A DNA stretch of 64,000 nt from Undaria pinnatifida. Taxonomy: Eukaryota > Sar > Phaeophyceae > Laminariales > Alariaceae. The notes beneath the pieces are model-generated. The model was not told the DNA's origin and did no database searches. It saw only the letters and a list, made by a program, of their open reading frames with translations. Shown piece after piece: positions 47,579-60,500 of this stretch; within the stretch, counting starts at the first letter, position 1, and every line of letters starts with the position of its first letter. The stretch is from NCBI GenBank assembly GCA_012845835.1, contig JABAKD010000007.1, forward strand, positions 6,240,222 through 6,304,221, read 5' to 3'. A program made the position numbers and the translations under genes.

Positions 47579-48048
47579 CTGAAATACTCGGATATTATGG
47601 TGTACGGCGAGGCATGACAATGCAGCTCCTGAACAATCAGTGCAAGACGCATACAAATGCAAAGTCACAATATTTTACCCCTGGATTATCTGTGCAAGTT
47701 GTTACGGTCGAGCTGCGCAACGTCGCCCAACGAGCACACAAAACAATAAAACATCCAATGCAAAATTGCTATTCCTCCTTCACCTGTTGTGTCATTTGAT
47801 GACACCTTCCACCCAGTGGTATCCCTGTTGTTTCCCATTGAGCGGCTATCATCGCTCCATACATTATTGCGGATAATGGGGCAAATTAATACATACAAAC
47901 GTTACACATACAAATATATACACTTAACGACGTTACACACGATTTTCCGTTAGTAACCCAATGCCCCTTTGACATATGCAAATATCAACTGAGCGAATTA
48001 AGCACAGCTTTCCCTCGCCGAATGATCGCTCCTGCTAACTGTTTACAG

Positions 48049-48132
48049 ATTGCAGGGAAACGGGCTACTGTCTTAACGGGCTCATATGCTGCGACATCGA
48101 CGGGAGTTGTGTTACGGACGAGCAGTCATGTG
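48049..48132 (+). CDS. Exon 12: cysteine-rich module f
   Basis: The acceptor is ctgtttacag and the donor gtgagg; the exon is 84 nt, phase 1-1. It reads D-C-x5-C-x5-CC-x5-C-x6-C: one residue longer between CC and the fifth Cys (DIDGS), while keeping D-G. The linker to module e is a single Asp. The upstream intron is 4.0 kb, about 1.9 kb of which is absent from the equivalent intron of C2. Copy f' is at 57489. Confidence 0.82.
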
Positions 48133-50418
48133 GTGAGGAACATTGGGCATTCACATGTGGTGCGGGGACACTTGTCTTACGTCGCATCACAGACGACCGA
48201 ACACATCGAAGCAACAGCAAGTGACGAGTGCTGCGCGGCGTACCATAGTAGGTGGCGCTACATGGTGGTTGGGTTTGTTGCTGATTCGCTGATAACGTGT
48301 ACGGTAGATTTGAACGTAAATCGGGCAGATGGCGGAACATTAAGCGCAGTAGAGAAACGCAGTTTGAGCCTCGATTGCAAAGGTTATACCCATTGGCGGA
48401 AGCCTTTGACCACCGCCGACGAAGCGTGTACCAGTCTGAAATTCATCATGCGATTCATGTGGAATCTGAAGTGGTCCATAAATGACACAGGAGAACAACC
48501 GCGTTCTTGAAAGCTGCTATTCTACGACATAAACTCACAGTATTCAAAACGAGTTGAAAGAAAAGTATACAGCGCGCAAGTAACCGGGATGTGCACACAG
48601 ACCAACCCAGGCCACCTCGTAGCTACCTTCGACCGGAGTAGCAAGAAACCCATGCAGGTACAAAAATGCTACGATTGTAGAACATAAGCTGTACGATCAA
48701 CGGCCTCTTTTGACCAGGGCTATTAGCCACGCCGATGCATGTACAAACCCGGAAAAAATCGAACATTACGCTATGACTGCCCCTCAAAATACAGATGCGG
48801 CAACGAGGATACCTTCATATTCTCGGTCGACTTTTCCCCTCCCCAAATCCCACACCAGAACATATTTTATTTGTAGTCTCAGATTTGACGTTTTCCGTAG
48901 CTCCTCAAAACTTTTGTTGGTTGACTCATGTCTTCCACAAACCGCGTGAATGACGCCAAGCCGAAAACTTTGAACCTTGTTACCGTTAGGGCTCCTGAAA
49001 ATGAGCGGCATTGTCTCGTTTTGACAACGACAAACTTCGGTAAGTACAACGCCTCAAAGTGGAGGGGAGGACCTCTATTGAAGACCAGATATAGCCCGAT
49101 CTGAAGCTCACAGCATCGGTGGATGAAAACGTTATGAGACACTCGTGTAGCGTGACTCTACGGCATGAACAAGCCGAAGTTAAATTCGCAGTATGTTCGT
49201 CAAGTCACCTTTATCACTGTTCCAATGTAACATGCGAAAATCAAACTACCGGAAACCCCGGGACAGGAGGACGGTTTGGAGCCCCCGTGACCTTTCGTAT
49301 GCCAAGCATCATCAATTTCGTCTGTGCCTAATCGTTTGCTAAGATTGTGTTATGTTGCATGGCTAGTCAACTGATTTCCGTGTCGAAAAGTCCAATCGTA
49401 TTTGAGAGGAAGCTTAGCATTGCGAATAACGGTGTTCGGATGGAAACATTTGTAGTAGTTGTATGGTGGAGTTCAGGAGTCCTTCCGTGGTGAGGGTGTG
49501 GCGGAGGACTCTGACCGCGTTGCATGAGGAGCTCAATATCTAGCCCGGCACATGCCTTCGAAGGCATTCTCTCGCGCAATGCGAACAACCTTTCTGCGTG
49601 CGAGTCCTGAAAAATAGTCCCTTAAACATGTCAGAAAAACCATAAGTTCCTCTATTTACGTGATTAAACGGCCAGGGACGTCGACCAAAAAAGTGCAAAT
49701 ATATTGTTTGATGGTTTTAGGGTGGTACGTGTTGAACGACGGGTTCCCGTCTGGGTTGTACATTTTGGGTCATCGAGCAACGCAAACATCATAGTAATGC
49801 GTAGTGTCCATAGACCAAACACTGTCGGTAATATCTTGGAGAGACGGCTCATAGCGGCCAGCGCTCACCACTAGGCGGTGAGGAACGCCCTCATGCTTTT
49901 GTTGGTCGAGTCAAAACGTGTCCATTGTTGGACTTAATACAATGTAAGCCATTCTCGAGTGGGCAGCGTTCTGGGTATGCCTATGTCACGTGCCTCATAT
50001 CTAGCTCAACAGGTTTGACTTCCAAACTGTGGAATGTGAGATGACCAGGGCGCTAATTTCTTCATGTTTTTGGTTTACTGCATGACGGGGCTCAATACCA
50101 CGATCTCTAACACTATTGTTCAAATTCTCCAAAATGTTCGACTATATGTCTAGGCGATGAAATCTCTGGTGAGGGAGTGATTTTCTGCTTCCCTATGAAA
50201 TACCTTTTTAGGCGTGGCACAGGGATTTTCGAGTGACGGCCCTCCCAGCGAAATATTTTGGTCTGTTTCGTAGCCGATGTATAAATATGTCGATTGATCC
50301 GTGTCTATCGAACGCTGCGGCCCCTCGAGGCACGATCCTCTACATCAGGTACACGATGAGAATCACGCGACTGCACTTCCGTTGGGGTTCATATGTGATG
50401 GCCGAATGGGACATATGT

Positions 50419-50555
50419 TATAAAAAATGAAAATACACTCCAGCTGTGAGATCGAAGATTTTGTCGAAACTCGTCTTTGCAAGCTGTGTGTGATACCCTG
50501 ATCGCGCGTATTACGGGTTGTTTGTCCTCATTAAGGACATAGGTCGGCGATTCCC
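50419..50555 (-). repeat. Short copy of the TGTATT-ended repeat family, inserted in C1 only
   Basis: A 137-bp copy, sense on the minus strand, containing only the shared terminal part of the family. It is flanked by AATGGGACATATGT on the left (50405-50418) and AATGGGACACATATGT on the right (50556-50571). The C2 paralogue has a single unoccupied site, AATGGGGCATGTGT, at 59894-59907. This defines the insertion exactly and gives a target duplication of about 14 bp. Confidence 0.85.
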
Positions 50556-52614
50556 AATGGGACACATATGTGAATGACCCCGTACCTTGGGTTCAGGGGG
50601 TTTTGAGCCCATTAACGTTGTATAAAGAGTGTTGTCCCTGGTGTATGTGACATAAACTATAGCGGGGGGTGTCGATTAACACCACTTGTGGCTGAAAGTG
50701 CGTTTTGTACGCACCAGTGCTACGGCGATGGGGAGGCCCCCCAATATACACCCGGATTTAGCAACTCCCCCAAGGGAATATACATCGCTAACATGCCCAA
50801 CTTAGTCGGATTTCTTCGCACAGTATAGGCAGCTATTCCAGTGATGATTGAAATCCCAACATTTTGTGATCGCGAAGCAAATGACCGGACAGGAACAGGC
50901 GAAAGACTAGCACGAGGATCCCAGGGCCACTATATACGGGTTCTCTATAGTGACCTCCCCACCGTAGCTTCGGTGTACAGTACAGATTCGCGTTGCTTCT
51001 TTGTGTTCAAAAAGCGACTTACGGTTGGATGTTCGCGATCAATGCATTGCTGCATATTGTAGGGAAACTACCAAAAAGTGAAGGTTATTATACAACGGTT
51101 CTCTCGGGCTTAAAACGTCCTGTGCAGCGTTGTGCCGCACAGCAGCGCTGTTGTCGAAACACTCAATCCCACCATATCACTGGGGATACGCAATTAATCG
51201 TGGTGCGAACATGCTTCGGTTTGAAGCCAATCATCCTTCGTGAAAAACGTTCTAAACTATTCTCGATGTTATACATACATCATGCACATATTTCGCAGTT
51301 TCCTGAACCTTCTCATCCGACACTATTTCCAGAAATATAGTCGCGGCAGGGGTGTGGCATCAACCCCTGAGCTCCTCACATGAGTAACTCAACATCTTAC
51401 ATAAAAAGTATTTTTCCCAAGAGGCATTTATTCGCACGATCCGACCATACCGGTTGGCCTTGCTTCTAAAATAATAGGTACTCGAGCGTGAAAGAGCTTT
51501 GTTTTCTGGCAGTTCATCTCGTGAAGAGCTCAACCGCTCAAGGAATTTTTTGGCCAGAACCATGCAATCCCTACCGTCGGATAACTCATGAGTAAATACA
51601 GTGTAGTATCGATACGCAAGGCGTTGTCGACCCCGGCCCGCGAAATTAATGGACATGAGCCATTCCACAGAAAAGGCAAAGAAGAACGTTCCGGAGCTCT
51701 CAAGGTGAGGAGCTCGTTGTGTCACCCAAAGAATGACGTCGAACGCATTCGTTCGCAACGCCTGACCAAGCTTTTATGCCGTAGTCCCGAACAAAAATTA
51801 CTCGTGCGAAATTTTGACTGACCGGTAGTTCCTCTCGTGAGAGGCTCAAAATGGGTCAGGGACGTTGTTGATAGAAACGTACGAGCCCTTCCGTGACATG
51901 GCTAAACCAACAACGCCTTAGTGCGAACGACCCTCTTTAAGGCGCACAATTGCTCCCGTTCCACTTTGTCGCCTTCCGTTCGCTGCAAAAACATAATGAT
52001 GGACATGTAACAAGTAGGATTTGATTCGGTTGGACACAAATATCAGACGTGTCGTCGTACGAGCGAGATAGTTGAGGATACGATACCAGCCGTCTGCGTT
52101 TTCAACGATATATGCGCGTCACAAATATATCAGGAGGGTACACATTTTTTTGCGATAAGAAAAAGGTACGGAGCTCTTACGGGATAGGCTCAGATGTATT
52201 CGAACTATCTTTCAGTCACAAGTGCTCTTAGACGGTTGAGACCCCATACTAAAGTAGATTGTACTCCCTCTACCCTTTCGTTTTCGCACCTTCTGACAAA
52301 TAATTGACAGATTTTGGGGTTGTCTCGATGGAGTAGCGATGCGGATGTGCAAGGCTCTCAAGCTGTACTCATATTTTGGGCTCAAACGGACGCTTCGTCT
52401 GTCAGACGGCGATATCAACTAATACCTTTTTAGGGGTAGGAATCACAGTTTAGCACCAAATTCGTACATGGTCGCCCCAAAACAAAGTTGTGCGTACTTA
52501 CTTTGTTATTCTTTCCCTCTCAGATATTGTTGGTTCTAACATGTACACACGCGTGTCGTTTTGTATCGGCTTCCAACCACGCCATGGTATAACGTATATG
52601 TATGTTCTCAACAG

Positions 52615-52704
52615 GAATGTGTGAGGACCACGAGGACTGCACAGTTACAGCTGGTTATGCATGCTGCGAGGACGGCTATTGTGTCAGCTCCATCGACCCA
52701 TGTG
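52615..52704 (+). CDS. Exon 13: cysteine-rich module g
   Basis: The acceptor is ttctcaacag and the donor gtaaga; the exon is 90 nt, phase 1-1. It reads G-M-C-x5-C-x7-CC-x4-C-x6-C, with a second loop two residues longer than usual (TVTAGYA) and a CCEDGYC core. It is the most divergent pair: against g' six of eight base differences change the amino acid, but all Cys are kept. Its upstream intron (4.5 kb) carries the retroposon insertion at 50.4 kb. Confidence 0.82.
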
Positions 52705-53099
52705 GTAAGACGCGCAAATGTTGACGGTTATGGTCTTTTCGTCCATGATATATTGCACGGGGTGTCATTGCCAAAGTTCAGTGCTCTGTGGTGACTGTTG
52801 GAGTCATAAATCGTTGAACGCGATTCCAATATTCATTGATTGGTTGGAACATGCTGTAAAACCCAACACGTCTTTGGCGATTCTGTAAATGTAGGAATAG
52901 AAGCCGCGTAGTTTATTACATGGTCCCCGCAACAACGTACTTTACTTTCGTCGTAACAGGCCATTCCCTCTTCACGCACGTCATCGAACCGCGGGTAGAG
53001 ATAATGAACCGCGACGCAAACAATCGTGCAGGCGACCAAGTTGAGGTGTCAAACTTGGACTTTTTTTTCGAGATACCACGAGCTTCGAAATTTAAAAAA

Positions 53100-54612
53100 T
53101 GTCTGTCAAGCATTCCAATGCGTGCATCTTCTGTCTTCATCCACTGAGCGTACGAAATAGGCACCTCGTAGTATGCAGGGTGCAGATGAGACGCATAATC
53201 CTGGGAGTTTGGCTCGTGAACGAGGCAAACCGTTCACTCCCACGATTAGTGCTTGGTTCAAAGCGCAGCTGATCCGACGCTGGTTTGAAAAAAATCGCAA
53301 AGAAGGCATGAAGGACGCGTGCTGCGATACCTGAAGCACTTTTTGGCAATTTCTTTTCTTAACGACGGGGCTCCTTATCCAAAAAAATTCAAACATAGAC
53401 CTTCTATTTGGCATGATTCTCGTGGTGTACCTAAGTCATGATATTTTTAAATGTAGTTGCATTGTGATTTTTCCTCCAAAACAGACTTTGAGACAAGTCT
53501 TGAGCTATTAAGTTGAGGAACTTCGGCACAAAAAGTGGTGCACCTCAATCGTATCACTCGTCGAAGGTCGAGAATATCACAATGCCCTCAACTCCCGTAT
53601 ATCACGTTTCTTGTTTTGATATAAGCGACATCTTGACGCTATGGCTTTCGGTTGTGACCACAGGTGTAGATTCATTCATTCTAAACACACAAATCGTACA
53701 GTTTGCTATACAGTATTTGCCTCACTGGCAAGATTTGCAATGTATGATGTACGAGTCGGGCCCAGCGTATTCCTAGTTTCATACTTTCCACTCTCTAAAA
53801 TCACATGAGTTCCTGCCATAGTTTCATACCTTCCGAGATACACCGCTGACCACGGAGATGGTACGAGGGCAACCCCATTCTCTCTACCGGGCTGGCGCCT
53901 CGCGAAGGTGCCTGTTTACCTATAGCTGGCGCTAAACGTTAGGCCCTCTTCGTGTACAACGTAGACTACCGCTCACATGCGCGTTCGTATCGCACATAAA
54001 TAAACCATCACAAAAGCTAAACATCGAAAGGGAGGAAAGGCGTCACTAGATCCAGTGACCTCGAGTCGCTGCATAGGACATCACCAACAATGCCGCCCAA
54101 CAAATAAAAATGCCAACCTCCTGCGTGGCGTTGACCTGCATGGATTATTGGCATTCCATGATGTAGAGGTTGGGACATCACCCACTCCAGGTGTTTTTAT
54201 CCGGTGGTATGATTGTCGTCTCATGGAAGGGTTGGTTTTCTAAGGACAGACGCCTTTGATCCCCAAGTATTGTGCACCACATTTCGATCAGCAAAAAGCC
54301 TCCCAACAAAAGGAGCTGAAAACATGACCTTGTGGACCCAAAAGGCGGATTACGAGATGCTACCGGAAGAAACCTCCATTGTGGTTTCGATAAACAACAT
54401 GAATCACAACAACAATAAAGTCACCCTTTTCCGACGACTTCTGGATGAAGGAGCCTTGTGATTTAGAAACCGTGTTTCCGACGAAACCTGCTGCCTTAGT
54501 CTCGTACCAGCTGTAGACCTATCGTATATTACGATTTTTGCGAGTAATTTTGTTTTTGAACTGTTGGCATTAAAAGCGCACGTAAATGATGATCTGGTTA
54601 CGCTAGCGAAAG
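53100..54612 (+). repeat. Near-identical tract shared with 62500-64000 (C1 member)
   Basis: From about 53100 rightward C1 matches C2 almost perfectly (isolated mismatches and a 6-base gap near 54105), whereas the 200 bases just to the left differ at many positions. The change is abrupt and lies inside an intron. Open frames of 60 to 87 codons occur here on both strands, but the few differences change amino acids freely, so they are not credible genes. Confidence 0.75.
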
Positions 54613-55324
54613 TCTCCGAAATCATTTTTCGGGTGGGATGGTGAGCTCCCGGTGTTAGCAGACAAGACGTGTTTGCTGCTCCCTCACCGAATGGTGAATT
54701 GTCAGTGATTAATAGTTTCAGCGGCATTGATAATTCAGTAGTATTCATAAAGTGCAGAGGGCGTTACGCGTACTGAGGGTTTCGTGGTCAAAGGGATCGG
54801 TTTTGTTTCAGGCAGTGTATGCTCCGTGTGCACTGTTTCGGGCCACTCTCATCATGGGTTGAACTTCACTCCGTACATATTAATAGTTGGGCATAACCCC
54901 AACGCGTCCACACTTCGCTTATCTCTTCCTGTCGGATATTAATGCCTCCATAGCGTGATTGAAACAGTATATGATGATGCTATGATGATGTTACGATGAT
55001 TTCATGATGATATTGCCCCCCTTGATACTGTGTTGTTCGCGCCAATCGCTTGAGCGGCTCTTTACCTTATTAACTATACTTATCTGGGCCATCCTGTTTA
55101 ACTAGCGCATCTTGTCATTCCATTCCCGATTCGTATCGAAAAACGACAACATCACCAGGAGTTGATAACGCCAAGGACAACAGGGGTTACCTTTGCCAGT
55201 GACACCAAGCCAGCGTAGAAATACAAAGCGCCAGCGGTGTGATCTCTTTACCGTAGCCTGGGTTCACATGATGCCCTCCTAGGTTTGCATATACTTATCA
55301 ATCGAACATCAACCGGCTTTGCAG

Positions 55325-55408
55325 AGAGCTGCACGAACGACGACGACTGCGGTGACGGGCTATTTTGCTGCCCGGACGGAACTTGCGTGAAAGATCTGGA
55401 ACTGTGCG
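55325..55408 (+). CDS. Exon 14: cysteine-rich module e' (copy of e)
   Basis: The acceptor is ggctttgcag and the donor gtgagg; the exon is 84 nt, phase 1-1. It has the same Cys pattern as e, with D for G in the first loop and T for S before the fifth Cys, plus two synonymous changes. It lies about 360 bp inside block C2, the same offset as e in C1. Read-through of the donor would stay open only to 55512, much shorter than in C1, so a conserved read-through product is unlikely. Confidence 0.83.
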
Positions 55409-57488
55409 GTGAGGACTGTAAAAACTTACCTGCATTGATTCCATGCGATAAGGACACACGCAATTGTCCAAGGCAAACGCCAGTTCACGGCTACGGCAAG
55501 GCGGGTCGTTGAGGAATGACAATGTCGGCGGCACAACTCGTTTCTGGCACCGCGCTAATCATGCGGTATGCGGTTGATATTTCCCCATCGCCGTTCTAGA
55601 ATTGGTCTCTGGGTTTCCGCTCACATGTTCGTTTTCAATGGTTGTTTTTGGTGGTGGAGGCGGGCTATGCCCTTGGGTGGTGTGGATACAGGAGGGACCG
55701 GAAGTGGGGCTATCTGCCGTATTGAGGCCTTGACCAGGCGGGTTTGTCTGCGGGACGGATTCATTGAAATTGCTACTTGCTGCACAATATATGAGTTATC
55801 TGCCAACACGATATATCACACTGAGAATACGATCACGAAGCTTCTCGAGTTGTTGACAGCAAGCAACTGGCGTGTGTGACCATATATTGATTACACCAGT
55901 GGCATGTGCGATCGTTTTCATCGGGCCCTTGGTTTCGTGTTACAAGTTCAGGTTCCAAACCGCAACGTAGTTAAGGTTGAACAAGAGTCATATATTTGGG
56001 TGTTATATTGGGTAAACAGCATGTTCAACAACATTGACGCGACAATACCTTGTTTTAAGTCTGTAACCCCCCGAAACTCTTTTTAGGCCTTACTACGTTA
56101 ATAGCCTAGAAATTCTTCGGATTCGGTCACTTCATTAACCGCGTTTTCTTCGTAAAAGAGATACACTCCATTATACTAAAAAACGCGAAATATTCAGAGG
56201 TCGTGGTATGTTCATGATATACGTACCTTTAACTTGGGATGTTTCACGGCAACTCGTCTTGCTAAGGGACTGCTTATTCATCCAAACTCGTCCGAATGTC
56301 AACACTTTCGCACCAAAAGTTGCCGTGTATACGCATGTCAATCGAGTTTTCGCCGAGATGCTCCCCACCTCCAATTTGTTTGTAGTTGAGCGAGGCGGAA
56401 GTATCACTTTTTGTATACATCATTTTATGGCTGAGGGGACCCCTAAAACCAAAACCGTGGTAGTTCCAAAATATTCTTGGCACAATCTATAGTTTGAATG
56501 CCTCAGGTATAACAAGTCTTATCATCCACTTGCATTTCTGTTTCTTTCATTAAAGTGCCATACTTTAGATAAGGCATAGAGCTCTTCAAGGGCCAAAGCG
56601 CGTATTTGCGATTTTTTTAGGTCTTACGTACAGTATACCTCGTGTTCCCTCCATCGCCTCGTATGATCACCAGAACCGCCTACATCGCGCATCCATTGTT
56701 TGTGTGTTATAATTTACCGCAGTGCATACATTTTGTGGATATACCTTAGCCTCTATCCCCGGACCGACTGTAACCTACGGCGGTTGCGACTGTTGCCAAA
56801 TGCGATAGCAACGATGACAACTGCCTTTATGAGCACGTGTGATGCCAGAACGGGCTGTGAGTTGAAAATACTATCCTCTGTGATGAGAAACCTTCTCGAT
56901 TTCGCCATGTCATTGTCCGCGCTGATCTACAGCCCAGCGCACACAGCATAACGACACACAAGAGATATCAAAAAACGATTCCATTTTCCGTTGTGTAGAA
57001 CAGAGATCCACAAATTCCATTAAGATGTTGTCAATCTCCAAAACTCGAATGCTATGGTATACGGCGCGGCATGACAATGGAGATCCTGAACAATCAGTGC
57101 AAGACGCATACCAATGCAAAACGTTTTGTGTTTCCAAATCGTTACGGTTGAGGTGTGCAACGTCGCCCAACGAGCACACAAAATATCAAAACAACCAATG
57201 AACTAATGGTATTCTCCTCTTCACCTCTTGTGTCATTTGACGACAATTTCCACCTAGTGGTATCCCTGTTGTTTCCCATTGAGCGGCTATCATCGCGCCA
57301 TACATTATTGCCGATAATGCGGCAAAATATATACATACAAACGTTACATATACAAAATATACACTCAACGACGTTACACACGACTTGCTATCAGTACCCA
57401 ATGCCCCTTTGACATATGCAAATATCAACTGAAAGAATTAAGCACAGCTTCTCTTCCCCAAATGATCGCTCCTGCTAACTGTTTACAG

Positions 57489-57572
57489 ATTGCAGGGAAA
57501 CAGGCTACTGTCTTAACGGGCTAATATGCTGCGACATCGACGGGAGTTGTGTTACGGACGAGAAGTTGTGTG
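57489..57572 (+). CDS. Exon 15: cysteine-rich module f' (copy of f)
   Basis: The acceptor is ctgtttacag and the donor gtgagg; the exon is 84 nt, phase 1-1. It encodes the f pattern C-x5-C-x5-CC-x5-C-x6-C, with changes only at the end of the last loop (K-L for Q-S) and two synonymous changes. The upstream intron is 2.1 kb, against 4.0 kb before f, because the C1-only 1.9-kb segment is missing here. Confidence 0.82.
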
Positions 57573-60500
57573 GTGAGGAACATTGGGCATTCACAAGTGG
57601 TGCGGGACACCTGACATACATACGTCGCATCATAGACAACCGAATATACCGAGCAACAGCAAGTAACGAGCGATGCGCGGCTAACCATAGTAATTGGCGC
57701 TGCATGGCGGTTGGGTTTGCTGCTAGTTTGTTGACCACGTATACGGTAGATTTAATAGTAAATCGTGCAGATGGCGGAATATAAAGCGTTGTAGAGAAAT
57801 GCAGTTTGAGCCTCGATTGCAAAAGGGTTATACCCATGGGCTGAAGCCTTTGGCCACCGCTGATTAAGCGTGTACCAGCCTGACATTCGGCATGCCATTC
57901 ATGTGGCATCTGAAGTGGTCGCCAGATAACATAGAAGAACAACCGCTTTGTTCGAAGCTGCTCTCTTCAACGACATAAACTCAAAATGTTCAAAACTAGT
58001 TGAAACAAATGTATACAGCGCGCAAGTAACCGGGATGTGCACACAGACCAACCCAAGCCACCTCGTAGCTGACTTCGCTCAGATTAGCAACAAAAACATG
58101 CACATACAAAAATGTTATGATTGCAGAACATGAGCAGTACAATCAACGGCCTCTTTTGACCAGGGCTGTGAGCCACGCCGATGCATGTACAAACCAGGAA
58201 AATATCGAACATGACGATATGAATGCCCTCAGAATACAGCTCCGGCAACGGGGATACCTCCATGTTTATTTATTCTCGGTCGACTATTTCCCTCTCCAAA
58301 TCCAACACTAGAACATATGTGTTGGTCTCAGATTTGACGTTTTCCGTAGCTACAAAAAACTTTTGTTGTTTGACTCATGTCCGACACAAACCCCGTGAAT
58401 GACGCCATGCCGAAAACTTCAAACCTTGTTACCGCCAGCGCTCCTGAAAAATGAGCGGCTGTGTCTCGTCTTGTGAACGACAAATTGTGGTGACTACAAC
58501 GCCTCTAAGTGGAGGTGTGGACCTCTATTGATAACCAGAAATAGCGCGATCTGAAGAAGCTCGCAGCATCGGTGGATGAAACAATAATGGCACTCGTGTT
58601 GCGTAGCCCTACGGCATGAACCAGCTGAAATTATGGTCGCAGTATGTTCATCAAGTCACGTTTTTCACTGTTCCGATGTACCATGTGAATATGGGAGCCA
58701 CCGGAAACTCCGGGACAAGAGATCGGGTTGGACCCCCCGTGGCCTAAAATTTGCGCATCATCATCAACTTCACCCGTGCCTAATCGTTGGGTAAAATTGT
58801 GTTACTTGTCACTGCTAGTCAATTGATTTCCGTGTCGGACAGTCCCATCGTATTTAAGAGGAACCTTAGCACTGCGAGTGTCGGTGTTCGGATGCAAACA
58901 TTTGTAGTAGTTGTATGGTGGAGTTCAGGAGTCATGCCATGGTGAGGATGTGGCGGGAGGCTCTGACCTCGTTGCATGAGGAGCTCAATATATCGCCCGG
59001 CACAAGCCTTCAAAGGCATTCTCTCGCGCAATGCGACCAAGCTTTCTCCCCGCGAGTACTTGAAAAAAGTCCCGTAAACATATAAGAACAACCGCAACTT
59101 CCTATGTTGACGTGATTAACCGGCCAGGAACGTTGACGCAAAAGGTGCAACCTTTATCGTTTGATGGCTGTAGGGTGGTACGCATTGAACGGCGGGCGGT
59201 TCCAGGCCTCCCGTCTTTTTTGTCAACGATGAAATCATATAGTCTACAAAATTTTTGGTTATCGAGCAACTCAAACAAAATGCAAATGCATAGTGTCGAT
59301 AAACTAAACACGGTGAGCGATATTCTCGATACACGGCTCCTCGCGGCCAGCGCTTACCACCAGGAGGTGTAGAACGTCGTCAAGCTATTGTTGGTCGAGT
59401 CAAAACGTGTCCATTGTAGGACTTGACTCGGAGTACGCCATTCTCGAGCGGGAAACGTTTTCGGTATGTTTATGTCACGTGCCTCAAGTCTAGCCCAACA
59501 TGTTTGACTTCCAAACTGTGGAATGTGAAACAATCGGGGCGCTAATTTCTTCAACTACATGGTTTATTGCATGACGGGGCTCAATACCACGATCTCGTCA
59601 AAATATTGTTTAAATTTTCCAAAGTGTTCGACCATATATTTAATCGATGGAATTCTTCGTTGGGTAGTGACTTACTGGTTCCCTAGGAAACACGTTTTTA
59701 AGCGTGGCACGGAGCTCTTCGTGTGACGGCCCTCAGAGCGAAACATTTTTGTCTGTTTCGTAGACGATGTATAGATATATTGCTCGCTCCGTGACCATCA
59801 AACCCTGCGGCCCCTCGAAGCAAGATCCTCTACCACATCAGGTACGCTGCGAATCAGCGACTACCTTTTCGTCGGGGCACATATGTGATGGTCGAATGGG
59901 GCATGTGTGACAGACCTCGTACGTAGGGTTCAAGGGGTTGTGAGCCTGTTAACCTTGTAGAAAGAGTGATGTCCCTGTTGTATGGGACATATTAGACGGT
60001 GCGGGGTGTCGATGTTCACCACTTCTGGCTTAAAGTGCGTTTTGTACGGACAACTTCTACGGCAATGGGGACGCCGCCCCATTAAATATACCTGGATTTA
60101 GCAACTCCGCCGAAGGAATATACCTCGCTGACATGCCCAACTAAGTCGGATTTCTTCGCACAGTATAGGCAGCCATTCCAGTGTCCATTGAAATCCCAAT
60201 ATTTCAAGATCACGAAAGCAATTGACCGAACAGGAATAGGCGAACCACTAGCGCGAGAGACCCAGAGCTACTAAATACGAGGTCTCTATAGTGACCTCCC
60301 CACCGTAGCTTTGGTGGACGGTGGAGGCTCCCATCGCATATATATGCATTTAAAAATCGACTTGCGGTTGGATGTTCACCATCAGTTTATTGATGCATGT
60401 TGCAGGGTAATACCAAACAAAAATGGTTAGTATACGAAGGTTTTCTCCCGCCTAAAAATACCTGTGCAGTGGTTCCGGCACAGAAGCGCTGTTGTCGAAA

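Larger units (their letters stand above)
43611..54960 (+). repeat. Tandem duplication block C1 (modules e-g)
   Basis: About 11.3 kb with exons e, f and g. It aligns collinearly with C2, starting at the ATGATG-rich stretch (43614 in C1, 54971 in C2). It contains two things absent from C2: about 1.9 kb at 45690-47578 and a 137-bp retroposon at 50419-50555. Without these its period is about 9.4 kb. Confidence 0.8.

Noticed and set aside
48225-48245. GAGTGCTGCGCGGCG in the intron after f, resembling the ECCAT core of module a
   Set aside because: No flanking Cys spacing or splice sites, and the C2 copy has lost the CC codons. Coincidence is likelier than a hidden exon.
53513-53776. 87-codon frame also present at 62907-63170, at first sight a conserved small gene
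   Set aside because: It lies in the near-identical tract. Of about eight base differences between copies, about six change the amino acid, so the frame shows no protein-level constraint and is open only because the DNA is young duplicate.
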